From: Pseudomonadota bacterium
GTDB taxonomy: Bacteria; Desulfobacterota; Syntrophorhabdia; Syntrophorhabdales; Syntrophorhabdaceae
DNA length: 64,000 nt
Assembly (NCBI GenBank): GCA_026388275.1
Contig: JAPLKB010000009.1
Location: 1 to 64,000 of the forward strand
Reading direction: 5' to 3'
The notes under the pieces were generated by a model, which saw only the letters and a list, made by a program, of their open reading frames with translations, searched no databases and was not told where the DNA came from. The translations under genes were made by a program, and so were the position numbers. Shown here piece by piece: positions 1 to 7,173 of this stretch (its first letter is position 1; each line of letters starts with the position of its first letter).

Positions 1-79
1 GCCACATCAGGGCCTTGACGATAGGACCCCGGATGATGTTTATTGGAGTACACTGCCGAAGGCAAAAGAGGCAATATGA
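1..79 (+). pseudogene. IS3-family transposase orfB, C-terminal end only
   Basis: The window opens inside a coding frame (first full codon at position 2) that reads PHQGLDDRTPDDVYW and ends at TGA 77-79. The H-Q-G-L...RTP-x-x-VY pattern is the typical C-terminal tail of the integrase-type (rve, DDE) transposase of IS3-family elements. Only about 25 residues are in view, so catalytic residues and intactness cannot be judged; it may be a complete gene truncated only by the window edge. Confidence 0.7.
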
Positions 80-135
80 ATCGGAGCGGCAAACCACTTA
101 AAAACTGCCTGAGGTTGTCTAAAAGAACTTGACCG
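1..135 (+). mobile_element. Right end of an IS3-like insertion sequence
   Basis: The transposase tail is followed by about 55 bases without coding sense, ending near AACTTGACC at 127-134, which resembles the terminal bases of IS3-type elements. The left end lies outside the window, so the terminal inverted repeat cannot be confirmed and the exact boundary is a guess. The TTGACC near the end could act as a -35 box for the downstream riboswitch transcript; TAAAAT at 155-160 is the best -10 candidate, but the spacing (20) is not ideal. Confidence 0.5.
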
Positions 136-170
136 TCTCTTTTCTTTATTATGTTAAAATTATTTTGATA

Positions 171-266
171 AAGTCAAACCATCCGAGAGGGTGGGACGGA
201 AAACCCAACGATTCTCAAGTTAGTCCACCCATGTCGTTCATCAGTTTGACAGCCGGGTTGCTGCAC
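171..266 (+). promoter_or_regulatory. c-di-GMP-I (GEMM-I) riboswitch
   Basis: The RNA would carry the conserved CAAACC (175-180), a stem CCATCC-GAGA-GGGTGG with GNRA tetraloop (179-194), the GGGACGGAAAACCC block (193-206) and a 3' hairpin with AGCCGGGTTGCTG (251-263). These are the hallmarks of the class I cyclic di-GMP aptamer (P1b tetraloop, J2/1 and P3 with its loop). It lies about 47 bases upstream of the start codon at 313 of a secreted VPLPA-CTERM protein. GTCAAAC (173-179) is exactly complementary to GTTTGAC (244-250); this could be a competing fold. I see no clear intrinsic terminator, so whether it works at transcription or translation is open. Confidence 0.85.
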
Positions 267-312
267 ACACATAATTACATTTATTATAATGATAGGAGAA
301 GAACCTATAAAG

Positions 313-1221
313 ATGTTTCAGAATATTTTTTCGGTATCGGTTCTGTTGCTGGCTTTCTTTGTTTTTGGGGGCTGGTGTGTCCTGCATCAAGTACAGCAAT
401 GAATATAGGCCCCAATGCTTTTTGGATACAGGGCCACGGATAACATCACCCCGGGTTTCGTTGACATCTCTGGTAGTGGCACACAAGTTCTTGCGGGTGT
501 TGACGATGAAATAGCATTTGTACAAGTAGGAGTTAACTTCAAATTCTATGGGCAGACGTACAATAGCGTCTATGCGAGTTCTAATGGCCTCATCACATTT
601 GGATTGGGTAATTCCGAATGTTTGAATAGCTCATTAACCTCCACCGATTGGATTGGACATGCGGTTGCGGTCCTATGGAGTGACTGGGCCACCCATTTCC
701 CTGGCAGCGTATACTATAAAACTGTGGGGACTCAGGGCAGCCAGCAATTCATTGTCCAGTGGAACCAGGTGATGGGACATTCCTCTTCTCCCAAGAATAT
801 TACTTTCCAAGGTATTCTATTTGAGGGGAGTAATTCTATTCTGTTTAACTATGCGAATATGAAGACCGGGGATGGTAGGGCTGATGGCGGAACTGCAACA
901 GTAGGGCTTGCGAAGGAAGGCACCAAAATTGTAGTTGGAACAGAGCCAATATTTATGCCAGACCCGAACTGGAGCACACCTGAAGACCCTCAAGTGTGTG
1001 AGCAGGATCCAAGCCGATGTATTCAGCCAGTGATTCAGGTTGGTGAACAACCAACATATAATTATGTAGATAAAGATCCCCTGGAATGGTCGTACAATAA
1101 TGCCATTATTGGAGACAACTACTCTATTATATACTCTACCGTACCTATCCCAGGTGCGATCTGGCTTCTCGCTCCCGGCCTTGTGGGTCTCATAGGGCTT
1201 AAGAGGAAATATCTTGGATAA
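313..1221 (+). CDS. Exported VPLPA/PEP-CTERM-type protein, frameshifted near its N-terminus
   Basis: The intact frame runs from 415 to 1221 and ends in VPIPGAIWLLAPGLVGLIGL then KRK, a VPLPA/PEP-CTERM sorting tail: short motif, transmembrane helix and basic end, recognised by exosortase-type enzymes. ATG 313 in the same frame starts a good signal-peptide core (MFQNIFSVSVLLLAFFVFG) but meets TGA at 400 and TAG at 406. Moving one frame over inside GGGGG (367-371) and back inside TTTTT (418-422) restores a continuous protein: signal peptide, CPASSTAMNIGPNAF, GYRATDN, FVDISGSGTQVLAG. So one base seems lost and one gained in two homopolymers, either true mutations or sequencing errors. The mature part (GVNFKFYGQTYNSVYASSNG) resembles beta-rich surface proteins of the family. 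Expression is probably governed by the riboswitch upstream. Confidence 0.75.
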
Positions 1222-1224
1222 AGA

Positions 1225-1290
1225 AATTAGCAATGAATTAATAAATGCAGAGCCATTTCTGACTCTGCATTTATTAATTCATTGCTAATT
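1225..1290. terminator. 28-bp perfect inverted repeat after the VPLPA-CTERM gene
   Basis: Bases 1225-1252 and 1263-1290 are exact reverse complements with a 10-base loop. The repeat starts 3 bases after the stop codon, so it probably terminates or stabilises the transcript. No U-run follows on either strand, so it is not a canonical intrinsic terminator; its length would also fit a remnant of a small palindromic repeat element. Confidence 0.6.
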
Positions 1291-1586
1291 GAAATGCAGC
1301 AAGAGAAAGATAAGCAGGAAAAACACTCTTTCAGCTATATCTCTTTACTTTGATGAATTTTATGTTGTTTTAACCTTAATGCATACTTTTTACTGTGAAG
1401 TGATTTTTTCCTTTCAAAATTCCTGCAATTTCATATCTGTGCGCTGGCTTGATAAATATTTTCTTACTATTCCGATCTATTGTATAAGATACCCGTAATA
1501 TTGGGTAGCTTGTTAAATATTTCTCTTGCATTTTGTGTTAATAACTGTTAGTAAATATAGGATAATTTAAAATAACAGGTGTGCAA

Positions 1587-2228
1587 ATGGCTAAATACCC
1601 TAAGATCCCTGGGGCTACAGTAAGACGTTTATCAAACTACTTGAAATGCCTTGAAGATCTTCAAACAAAAAATGAAAAAGTAGCATCAAGTGCGCTTCTG
1701 GCCACAATATGCAACGTTAATGCTGCTCAGGTAAGAAAAGATTTTGCATATTTCGGCGAATTTGGCATTAGAGGCATGGGTTACAACATTAAAGAGCTCG
1801 AGCATCACATAAAAGAAATACTTGGTGTGAACAGAGAATGGAGGATTGCCGTTATCGGTATTGGGAACATGGGAAGTGCCCTTCTTGTATATAAAGATTT
1901 TTTAAAACAGAATTATAGAATAGTGGCTGCATTTGATATAGACCCTGTTAAAGTTATTGGGCAGATATCGGAAAAGATGGGAAAGCCTGTAGAAATTCTT
2001 CATATGGAAAGATTAAAGGAAGTAATAGAAACAAGAAAAGTTGAAATAGGCATTATAACAGCGCCCCCTCAGGAAGCGCAGAAAGTCGCGGATCTCCTTG
2101 TTGATGCAAAAATAAAGGGAATTTTAAACTTTTCGCCTGCACCGGTCAGAGCCGCAGAACCTGTTAAAGTGAGAAATATTTTCTTTACATCTGCTCTTGA
2201 CAATCTTGTATACTACCTAACCAACTAA
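1587..2228 (+). CDS. rex: Redox-sensing transcriptional repressor Rex
   Basis: Rex is a homodimeric repressor that senses the NADH/NAD+ ratio and in anaerobes controls fermentation, hydrogenase and electron-transfer genes. Residues 1-80 form the winged-helix part (IPGATVRRLSNYLKCLEDL; VNAAQVRKDFAYFGEFGIRG), followed by a Rossmann domain with VIGIGNMGSALL near residue 90. The length, about 213 residues, is normal. A GTG at 1581 is in frame, but AGGTG at 1577-1581 sits at the right distance for ATG 1587, which I prefer. The gene leads a run with a small membrane protein and bioD. TTGTTAAATATTT at 1510-1522 resembles one half of a Rex operator, but the other half is poor. Confidence 0.95.
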   Translation: MAKYPKIPGATVRRLSNYLKCLEDLQTKNEKVASSALLATICNVNAAQVRKDFAYFGEFGIRGMGYNIKELEHHIKEILGVNREWRIAVIGIGNMGSALLVYKDFLKQNYRIVAAFDIDPVKVIGQISEKMGKPVEILHMERLKEVIETRKVEIGIITAPPQEAQKVADLLVDAKIKGILNFSPAPVRAAEPVKVRNIFFTSALDNLVYYLTN

Positions 2229-2236
2229 GGTGTTTT

Positions 2237-2446
2237 ATGTGGAAGCTACTTGGAAATATTACTGAGATGTTTGTTTATTCAGCAGTTTATATGATTATTG
2301 TACTTGTTTCAGTGAAGATTGTTGGTGCAATATTCTCAACTGATTTTGAGAAAAAAATCTCAGAAGAAGGCAACGTCGGACTTTCGTTAATCTGTGCATG
2401 TATTTTTGTCGGACTTGCAATCCTTCTTTCCACGATTGTCAGGTAA
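2237..2446 (+). CDS. Small two-helix membrane protein, DUF350-like
   Basis: A 69-residue protein with two predicted membrane helices: residues about 10-33 (FVYSAVYMIIVLVSVKIVGAIF) and 46-67 (VGLSLICACIFVGLAILLSTIV). The glycine-rich second helix after an N-V-G-L stretch resembles DUF350 membrane proteins, whose function is unknown. It begins 8 bases after rex and its stop codon directly abuts the bioD start, so the three genes are almost certainly cotranscribed. The family call is by eye. Confidence 0.6.
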   Translation: MWKLLGNITEMFVYSAVYMIIVLVSVKIVGAIFSTDFEKKISEEGNVGLSLICACIFVGLAILLSTIVR

Positions 2447-3172
2447 ATGAAAACACTCTTTATAACCGGTACAGATACAGGAGTTGGTAAAACCACAATA
2501 GCAGCAAGCATATCTGCCTTTCTATCACTTCGGAAAAAATTAAACGTTGGAGTAATGAAGCCTTTTGAAAGCGGGATTTCAAGAAGAAACAAAGACCAGC
2601 TTCCCTGGGATGCAATATGCCTGAGAGAGGCATCTGATAGTACAGATGACCTTGATGATATAAATCCGTATATGTTTGAGGCCCCTCTTGCACCGGAGGT
2701 CGCAGCAAACCTCGAGCATATTCAGATAGATATTGATATTGTTGACAGGACATATAAAAAGATTTCCAAAAAACACGATATTGTCTTAATAGAAGGTGCT
2801 GGAGGCGTGCTCGTACCGATTAAAAAAGATTTTTTTTATGCTGACCTCATAGAGAAGTGGAATGCGTCCACGATTATTGTATCAAGAATAGGTCTGGGCA
2901 CTATAAACCACACCCTGCTGACCTGCAGTTACCTTCAGTCAAGGGATATAAAGATTATTGGAGTGATTTTAAACAACGATAACGGGACAAACGACCTTGC
3001 AGCACAAACTAATCCTGAAGCATTAAAAAGGCATATAAACGTGCCCATTCTTGGTGTTTTTCCTTATTTCAAGGGCTTATTGAAGGAAGGTATGGATAGA
3101 GAACTACTTGCAGATATATTTACCAAACACATAGATACCGAAATGATGCTTGAACGCATTGAAAAAATATAA
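2447..3172 (+). CDS. bioD: Dethiobiotin synthetase
   Basis: Catalyses ATP-dependent closure of 7,8-diaminopelargonate with CO2 to dethiobiotin, the penultimate step of biotin synthesis, in the cytoplasm. The 241-residue sequence shows the P-loop GTDTGVGKTT (8-17), the substrate-binding KPFESG (38-43) and the EGAGGVLVP motif (116-124) of the family. It starts immediately after the stop of the DUF350-like gene. No other biotin gene is nearby, so the pathway is split in this genome. Why bioD is cotranscribed with rex is unclear. Confidence 0.95.
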   Translation: MKTLFITGTDTGVGKTTIAASISAFLSLRKKLNVGVMKPFESGISRRNKDQLPWDAICLREASDSTDDLDDINPYMFEAPLAPEVAANLEHIQIDIDIVDRTYKKISKKHDIVLIEGAGGVLVPIKKDFFYADLIEKWNASTIIVSRIGLGTINHTLLTCSYLQSRDIKIIGVILNNDNGTNDLAAQTNPEALKRHINVPILGVFPYFKGLLKEGMDRELLADIFTKHIDTEMMLERIEKI

Positions 3173-3284
3173 ACATAGAAGTTAAAACAATCTGTAATTT
3201 CATTTTTCAATACATAACATATATGCATAATCCCATTTTTCAATAAAACCATTTTCAGTATCGTTGTTGTATCATTACCCTTTT

Positions 3285-4457
3285 CTACTTACTAAGTACC
3301 TCTTTAAAAAAGGGTCTTGAACGCTCAATAATATCCATCTCAACACAATATGCGATCCTGAAATAGCCCTGTTTGCCGAAACCTATCCCTGGAACTGCCA
3401 GTACACGATGTTTTTGAAGGTTGCTTACAAATTTTATATCATCTTTTATCGGCGACTTCGGGAAAATATAAAAGGCGCCCTCAGGTTTTACAACTTCAAA
3501 GCCTGCATCTACAAGTATATTGTAAATAACATCCCTCTTTTTCTGATAATCTGCTATATCTACGCTCTTTTTCTGAAACTTACCGACAAGCTTCTGCATG
3601 ATTGCCGGGGCATTGATGAATCCAAGGATTCTGTTTGCAAATATGGCAGCGCCTATAAGCGCTCCAGCGTTCTTCATAAGTGGAGAGATTGCGATGTAGC
3701 CTATCCTCTCACCGGGAAGTGCAAGGTCTTTTGAGTGGGATGTAACCGTAATTGTGTCTTCGTACAGGAGAAACATGTCTGGAAACTGAATGCCGTCATA
3801 TAGGATCTTTCTGTATGCTTCATCGGAAATAACAAATATTCTCTGCCCTTTCCTCTTTCTTTCATTGAGCACGGATACAAGTTCTTTAAGCTCTTTTTTG
3901 CTATATACAACACCTGTCGGGTTATTGGGAGAATTTATAATGATTGCCTTTGTCTTTTCAGTGATAGCTTCTTTGATCTTTTCGATGTCGAGATGAAAAT
4001 CATCCTTTGTGTCTACGAGCTTCATTATACCACCGTGGTTTCCGATATAGAACATGAACTCCACAAAGAACGGGCATGGCACAATTACCTCATCCCCTGG
4101 GTCCAGGAGCGATTTCATTACAACATTAATGCCTCCTGCACACCCTACTGTCATTATAATGTGGTCCTTTGTAAAATCAAGGCCTGAACGTTCCCTGTGA
4201 AATTCTGCAATCTCTTCCCTGACATCTTCGTAGCCGCTGTTGGTCATATACCTGTGCATGCCCTTTGTACCGGATGAAACTATTCTTATAAGTTCCTTTT
4301 TTAACTCATCCGGGGGCTCGGTAATCGGGTTGCCGAGGGTAAAATCATAGATTTGCTCCTGACCGTATTGTTTTTTAAGCCTTTCCCCTTCTTCAAACAT
4401 AGCCCTAATCCAGGAAGAACTTTTCATTGATTCCGAAATATTTTTTGAGATAACCAT
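3285..4457 (-). CDS. PLP-dependent class I/II aminotransferase, downstream copy of a pair
   Basis: A fold-type I aminotransferase of 390 residues. NSPNNPTG (175-182), DEAY (212-215), SHSKDLALPGERIGY with the PLP-binding lysine at 243 and its arginine at 251 are all present. It is similar along its whole length to the gene at 4469-5653, from which it is separated by only 11 bases, so the pair arose by tandem duplication and forms one operon. Substrate specificity cannot be read from the motifs, but the operon leader peptide is packed with Phe and Tyr codons, which argues for an aromatic amino-acid aminotransferase acting in Phe/Tyr synthesis or turnover. Confidence 0.9.
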   Translation of the reverse strand: MVISKNISESMKSSSWIRAMFEEGERLKKQYGQEQIYDFTLGNPITEPPDELKKELIRIVSSGTKGMHRYMTNSGYEDVREEIAEFHRERSGLDFTKDHIIMTVGCAGGINVVMKSLLDPGDEVIVPCPFFVEFMFYIGNHGGIMKLVDTKDDFHLDIEKIKEAITEKTKAIIINSPNNPTGVVYSKKELKELVSVLNERKRKGQRIFVISDEAYRKILYDGIQFPDMFLLYEDTITVTSHSKDLALPGERIGYIAISPLMKNAGALIGAAIFANRILGFINAPAIMQKLVGKFQKKSVDIADYQKKRDVIYNILVDAGFEVVKPEGAFYIFPKSPIKDDIKFVSNLQKHRVLAVPGIGFGKQGYFRIAYCVEMDIIERSRPFFKEVLSK

Positions 4458-4468
4458 TTACTGCCTCC

Positions 4469-5653
4469 TTATGAATATCGCTTCCCTATTCTTCTGAAAC
4501 CATCAAGGGCATTCATTATTTTCTCCATAGTCACACAGTATGCAATCCTGAAATAACCGCTTCTGCCAAAACCTCTTCCAGGTACAACGAGAATTCTCTC
4601 TTCTCTTTGTACTCTCTTAACGAATGCAAGCTCGTCCTTAACCGGAGATTTTGGGAATAGATAAAACGCTCCGCCAGGTTTTACGCATTCGAAACCCGAT
4701 TCAATCAGTGTGTTGTATATAATATCCCTCTTTTTTTTGTATTCCAGAACATCTACGGAATTTTCCTGAAACTTTCCGGCAGCCCGTTGAAACAATGCAG
4801 GAGCATTCACAAATCCCAAAGCCCGTATGGATATAATAAGTCCGGAAACAAGAAGATCAATCTCCTTTATATTCGGTGATATAGCAATGTACCCTATTCT
4901 TTCTCCAGGCAGAGCAAGGTCTTTTGAGTGAGATGTAATACTGATGGCAAGATCATAGATCTCAAAGATATTCGGCAACACAATGTTGTCATAAACAATC
5001 TTTTTATATGCCTCATCAGCTAAAAGATATATTTCTTTACCTTCCTCTCTTTTCTTGTACAACAGTTTTGCCAATTCTTTCAGACTTTCTTCGCTGTATA
5101 CAGCCCCAGTAGGATTATTCGGGCTGTTTATTAGAATAGCCTTTGTTTTTTCGTTTATTGCGTCTTCTATTTTTTGTATATCAAGTTGAAAATCATCTTT
5201 TGTATCAACAAGTCTCATGATTCCGCCGAAGTTTTCAATATAGTTTTTAAACTCCCAGAAGAACGGGTTCGGTACAACAATCTCATCACCCTTATTCAAC
5301 ATGCTTTTAAAAAGTATGTTAATGCCACCGGCACACCCGACTGACATGAAAATATGTTTGCTTGTAAAAGGTAATCCGTAATGCATCTCCATGTACTGGG
5401 CAATTTCTTCCCTTACGCTTTGGTAACCACTGTTCTCCATATACTTGTGCATGCCCGGTGTTGTTTGTGTAAGCATATTTATCAGGGCAGACTTTAATGC
5501 CTGGGGGGGTTCTACATCAGGGTTACCGAGGGAAAAGTCGTAAACTTTATCTTCACCCAAGGTCTTCTTCATCTGCATACCTTCTTCAAACATCTTCCTT
5601 GTCCAACCCTCCTGGTTCTGGATAAGCTTTCTCATCTTGTTTGAAACTATCAT
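4469..5653 (-). CDS. PLP-dependent class I/II aminotransferase, upstream copy of a pair
   Basis: A paralogue of the next gene with the same motif set: YDFSLGNP, NSPNNPTGAVY, ADEAYKKIVYD, the lysine in SHSKDLALPGERIGY, and a C-terminal SGYFRIAYCV. The reading frame stays open up to 5698, but a strong AAGGAGG stands just before ATG 5653 and the extra residues would be encoded inside the attenuator hairpin, so 5653 is the real start (394 residues). It is the first gene of the operon controlled by the Phe/Tyr leader at 5752-5829. The pair may differ in substrate (for example phenylpyruvate against hydroxyphenylpyruvate or branched-chain keto acids); that is inference. Confidence 0.9.
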   Translation of the reverse strand: MIVSNKMRKLIQNQEGWTRKMFEEGMQMKKTLGEDKVYDFSLGNPDVEPPQALKSALINMLTQTTPGMHKYMENSGYQSVREEIAQYMEMHYGLPFTSKHIFMSVGCAGGINILFKSMLNKGDEIVVPNPFFWEFKNYIENFGGIMRLVDTKDDFQLDIQKIEDAINEKTKAILINSPNNPTGAVYSEESLKELAKLLYKKREEGKEIYLLADEAYKKIVYDNIVLPNIFEIYDLAISITSHSKDLALPGERIGYIAISPNIKEIDLLVSGLIISIRALGFVNAPALFQRAAGKFQENSVDVLEYKKKRDIIYNTLIESGFECVKPGGAFYLFPKSPVKDELAFVKRVQREERILVVPGRGFGRSGYFRIAYCVTMEKIMNALDGFRRIGKRYS

Positions 5654-5672
5654 TATTTCCTCCTTCAATAGT

Positions 5673-5705
5673 AAAAAGGCCATAGAAATAGGTGCCATGG
5701 CCTTT
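5673..5705 (-). terminator. Second terminator-like hairpin in the aminotransferase leader
   Basis: On the minus strand AAAGGCCAT (5705-5697) pairs with ATGGCCTTT (5683-5675), followed by a short U-run (5677-5673). It lies between the main attenuator terminator and the Shine-Dalgarno of the first aminotransferase, so it may act as a back-up terminator. Loop of 13 bases. Confidence 0.55.
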
Positions 5706-5706
5706 A

Positions 5707-5744
5707 AATAAAAAGAGCCATGGGCATTGCACCCATGGCTCTTT
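5707..5744 (-). terminator. Attenuator terminator of the aminotransferase operon
   Basis: On the minus strand AAAGAGCCATGGG (5744-5732) pairs perfectly over 13 bp with CCCATGGCTCTTT (5724-5712), with a 7-base loop and a U-rich tail. It stands 8 bases downstream of the leader peptide stop codon. The GGGTGCAA that spans its arm and loop (5734-5727) is exactly complementary to TTGCACCC inside the leader peptide coding region (5778-5771), giving a mutually exclusive antiterminator pairing. Confidence 0.85.
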
Positions 5745-5751
5745 GCTTATA

Positions 5752-5829
5752 TTAAAGCAAATTTATGCCCGGGTGCAAGCTTCTAAAGTAAAAGTAAAAA
5801 AAACTAAAAAATTCTCTAAACATTTCCAT
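5752..5829 (-). CDS. Phe/Tyr-rich attenuation leader peptide (25 aa)
   Basis: Reading from ATG 5829 on the minus strand gives MEMFREFFSFFYFYF followed by RSLHPGINLL and a stop at 5754-5752: seven Phe and two Tyr codons within codons 4-15. This is the pattern of amino-acid attenuation leaders such as those of pheA and pheST. The Phe/Tyr run ends 7 bases before TTGCACCC (5778-5771), the segment that can pair with and disrupt the terminator at 5707-5744. A ribosome stalled for lack of Phe-tRNA (or Tyr-tRNA) would leave this segment free and allow read-through; a fluent ribosome would cover it and permit termination. The ribosome site is weak (GTTGAG), and ATG 5823 is an alternative start. Function is inferred from sequence architecture only. 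Confidence 0.8.
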   Translation of the reverse strand: MEMFREFFSFFYFYFRSLHPGINLL

Positions 5830-5836
5830 ACTCAAC

Positions 5837-5865
5837 ATTTAAAAACAATATGTTATGCTTGTCAA
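5837..5865 (-). promoter_or_regulatory. Sigma70-type promoter of the aminotransferase operon
   Basis: TTGACA (5865-5860), 17-base spacer, TTAAAT (5842-5837) on the minus strand. Transcription would start near 5830, almost at the leader peptide ATG 5829, so the leader peptide would be nearly leaderless from this promoter; an additional upstream promoter is possible. Confidence 0.55.
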
Positions 5866-5957
5866 GAAGAAAAAGTAGGCTTCTCCGAAAACAACTGCAC
5901 CAAGTTTCAGAAATGCTAAAAAATATTTTTGAGAGAAAGTTTTGCACTGATAAATAG

Positions 5958-6518
5958 CTATTTTACAAGTGGGAGAATGGCCTTAAACTCATCCGTTCCA
6001 GCCTTTTGTAACAACTCATAAATAAACATCTCGGCAGATGATATTGTGGCGCCGTATTGGCGCATCCTTTTAATGGAGACGATACGGTTTTCCCGGGTAC
6101 GAGAAGAAACGGCGTCGCTTATAATGTGTACGTTAAAGTGGGGCAGCGCAAAGATTGCGGTCTGTGCTACGCATATGTGAGCTTCAGCCCCTGCAAGGAT
6201 AAGGGTACTCTTCCCGATTGTGTCTATACGATAAGCAAAATCATCGCAATAAAAACAGTTGAAATGAACCTTATTTATTGGCTGGACATTTTCCAGCTCT
6301 TTTTTTACTTCAGGTATAGTATTACCAAGCCTTTTCTGCTCTGTTAATACTATCGGCAGTCCGATTATATTTGCGAATCTGACAAGCCGAACCACGTTCT
6401 CAACAATCTTTTCTTTGTCTGATATTACAGGAAGTAATTTTTCCTGGACATCAATAATTACAAGGACACTATCTTCTCGTGCAATCAAGCTTTGTCTGTT
6501 AGGCTGTTCCACTGTCAT
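5958..6518 (-). CDS. Isochorismatase-family cysteine hydrolase
   Basis: A 186-residue protein of the isochorismatase-like hydrolase superfamily. The expected Asp-Lys-Cys triad is present: D23 in VLVIIDVQ, K83 in PINKVHF and C116 in AEAHICVAQTA. The cis-peptide region before the cysteine (GAEAH) is also typical. Members hydrolyse amide or ether bonds of small molecules (nicotinamide, ureidomalonate, isochorismate); the substrate here is unknown. AGGAGG precedes the start. It follows hpt at 119 bases, with a dispersed repeat copy between them. Confidence 0.88.
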   Translation of the reverse strand: MTVEQPNRQSLIAREDSVLVIIDVQEKLLPVISDKEKIVENVVRLVRFANIIGLPIVLTEQKRLGNTIPEVKKELENVQPINKVHFNCFYCDDFAYRIDTIGKSTLILAGAEAHICVAQTAIFALPHFNVHIISDAVSSRTRENRIVSIKRMRQYGATISSAEMFIYELLQKAGTDEFKAILPLVK

Positions 6519-6560
6519 TTTAGCCTCCTATAATGCCTCACCAAGTTCCTCTTTACTTCT

Positions 6561-6600
6561 AAGTGGGTAAATTTCCCGTAGATTGTTGCGAAAGCTTTTC
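6561..6600 (+). repeat. Dispersed intergenic repeat, copy 1
   Basis: AAGTGGGTAAATTTCCCGTA followed by GATTGTTGCGAAAGCTTTTC. Two similar copies lie at 7851-7892 and 25194-25233. Shared core: G-G-[GA]-TAAATT-CC, a short purine-rich stretch, then GAAAGCTT. All three are intergenic and next to operon breaks. Confidence 0.55.
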
Positions 6601-6637
6601 TCATTTTTTTATTGTTAACACTCTGTCCGCTTAACTC

Positions 6638-7162
6638 TTACTCTTTGCAGTTTTTTTCAACCACACATATTTCCGGGAGATTCCGGTACTGCTCTGCATA
6701 ATCAATCCCATAACCCACAACAAAACCGTCTTCTATTGTAAACCCTACATAGTCGCCTTCCATTTCTACTTGCCGTCTTGCCCTTTTATCGAGAAGCACG
6801 CAAATCTTCAAAGATTTCGGATTTCTTTCAAGGAGCATTTCCTTTATGTTCTTCAGCGTGATTCCTGAATCAATAATGTCTTCTACAATTACAACATTTC
6901 TGCCGTTTATATCTTCCTCAAGGTCTTTTGTGATAGTAATTTCCCCTTTGGATTGCATATTGTTTCCGTAGGACGAAACCCTCATAAAATCAATTTTTGA
7001 CGGGTTTTTAATGTATCTTATGAGGTCTGACATAAACATAAAAGAACCTTTCAGAAGGCAAATAAAATAAATCTCCTCGTCACCATAGTCTTTCTCGATA
7101 GACACGGCGAGGCCTCTTACCGTGTTATCAATCTCTTCTTTTGTAAATAAAGGCTTGAGCAT
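6638..7162 (-). CDS. hpt: Hypoxanthine phosphoribosyltransferase
   Basis: Purine salvage enzyme that joins hypoxanthine or guanine to PRPP. It is 174 residues, standard for the family, with the PRPP loop VVIVEDIIDSGIT (90-102), the flexible-loop residues MRVSSYGNNMQSKG (60-73) and the C-terminal purine-binding region VGFTIEDGFVVGYGIDYAE with the usual Asp and Tyr. It starts 11 bases after the UPF0173 hydrolase, so the two are cotranscribed. Confidence 0.95.
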   Translation of the reverse strand: MLKPLFTKEEIDNTVRGLAVSIEKDYGDEEIYFICLLKGSFMFMSDLIRYIKNPSKIDFMRVSSYGNNMQSKGEITITKDLEEDINGRNVVIVEDIIDSGITLKNIKEMLLERNPKSLKICVLLDKRARRQVEMEGDYVGFTIEDGFVVGYGIDYAEQYRNLPEICVVEKNCKE

Positions 7163-7173
7163 TCGTAGGTCTC

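Noticed and set aside
129-443. 104-residue open frame at the window start
   Set aside because: It runs through the riboswitch; only its last part (CPASSTAMNIGPNAF) is real, as the middle piece of the frameshifted VPLPA-CTERM gene.
1510-1527. Rex operator as an annotated site
   Set aside because: Only one half matches; kept as a low-interest observation, not a feature.
5653-5865. T-box or S-box riboswitch in the aminotransferase leader
   Set aside because: No T-box consensus (TGGNACCGCG) or SAM aptamer core; the coding leader with alternative hairpins explains the sequence better.
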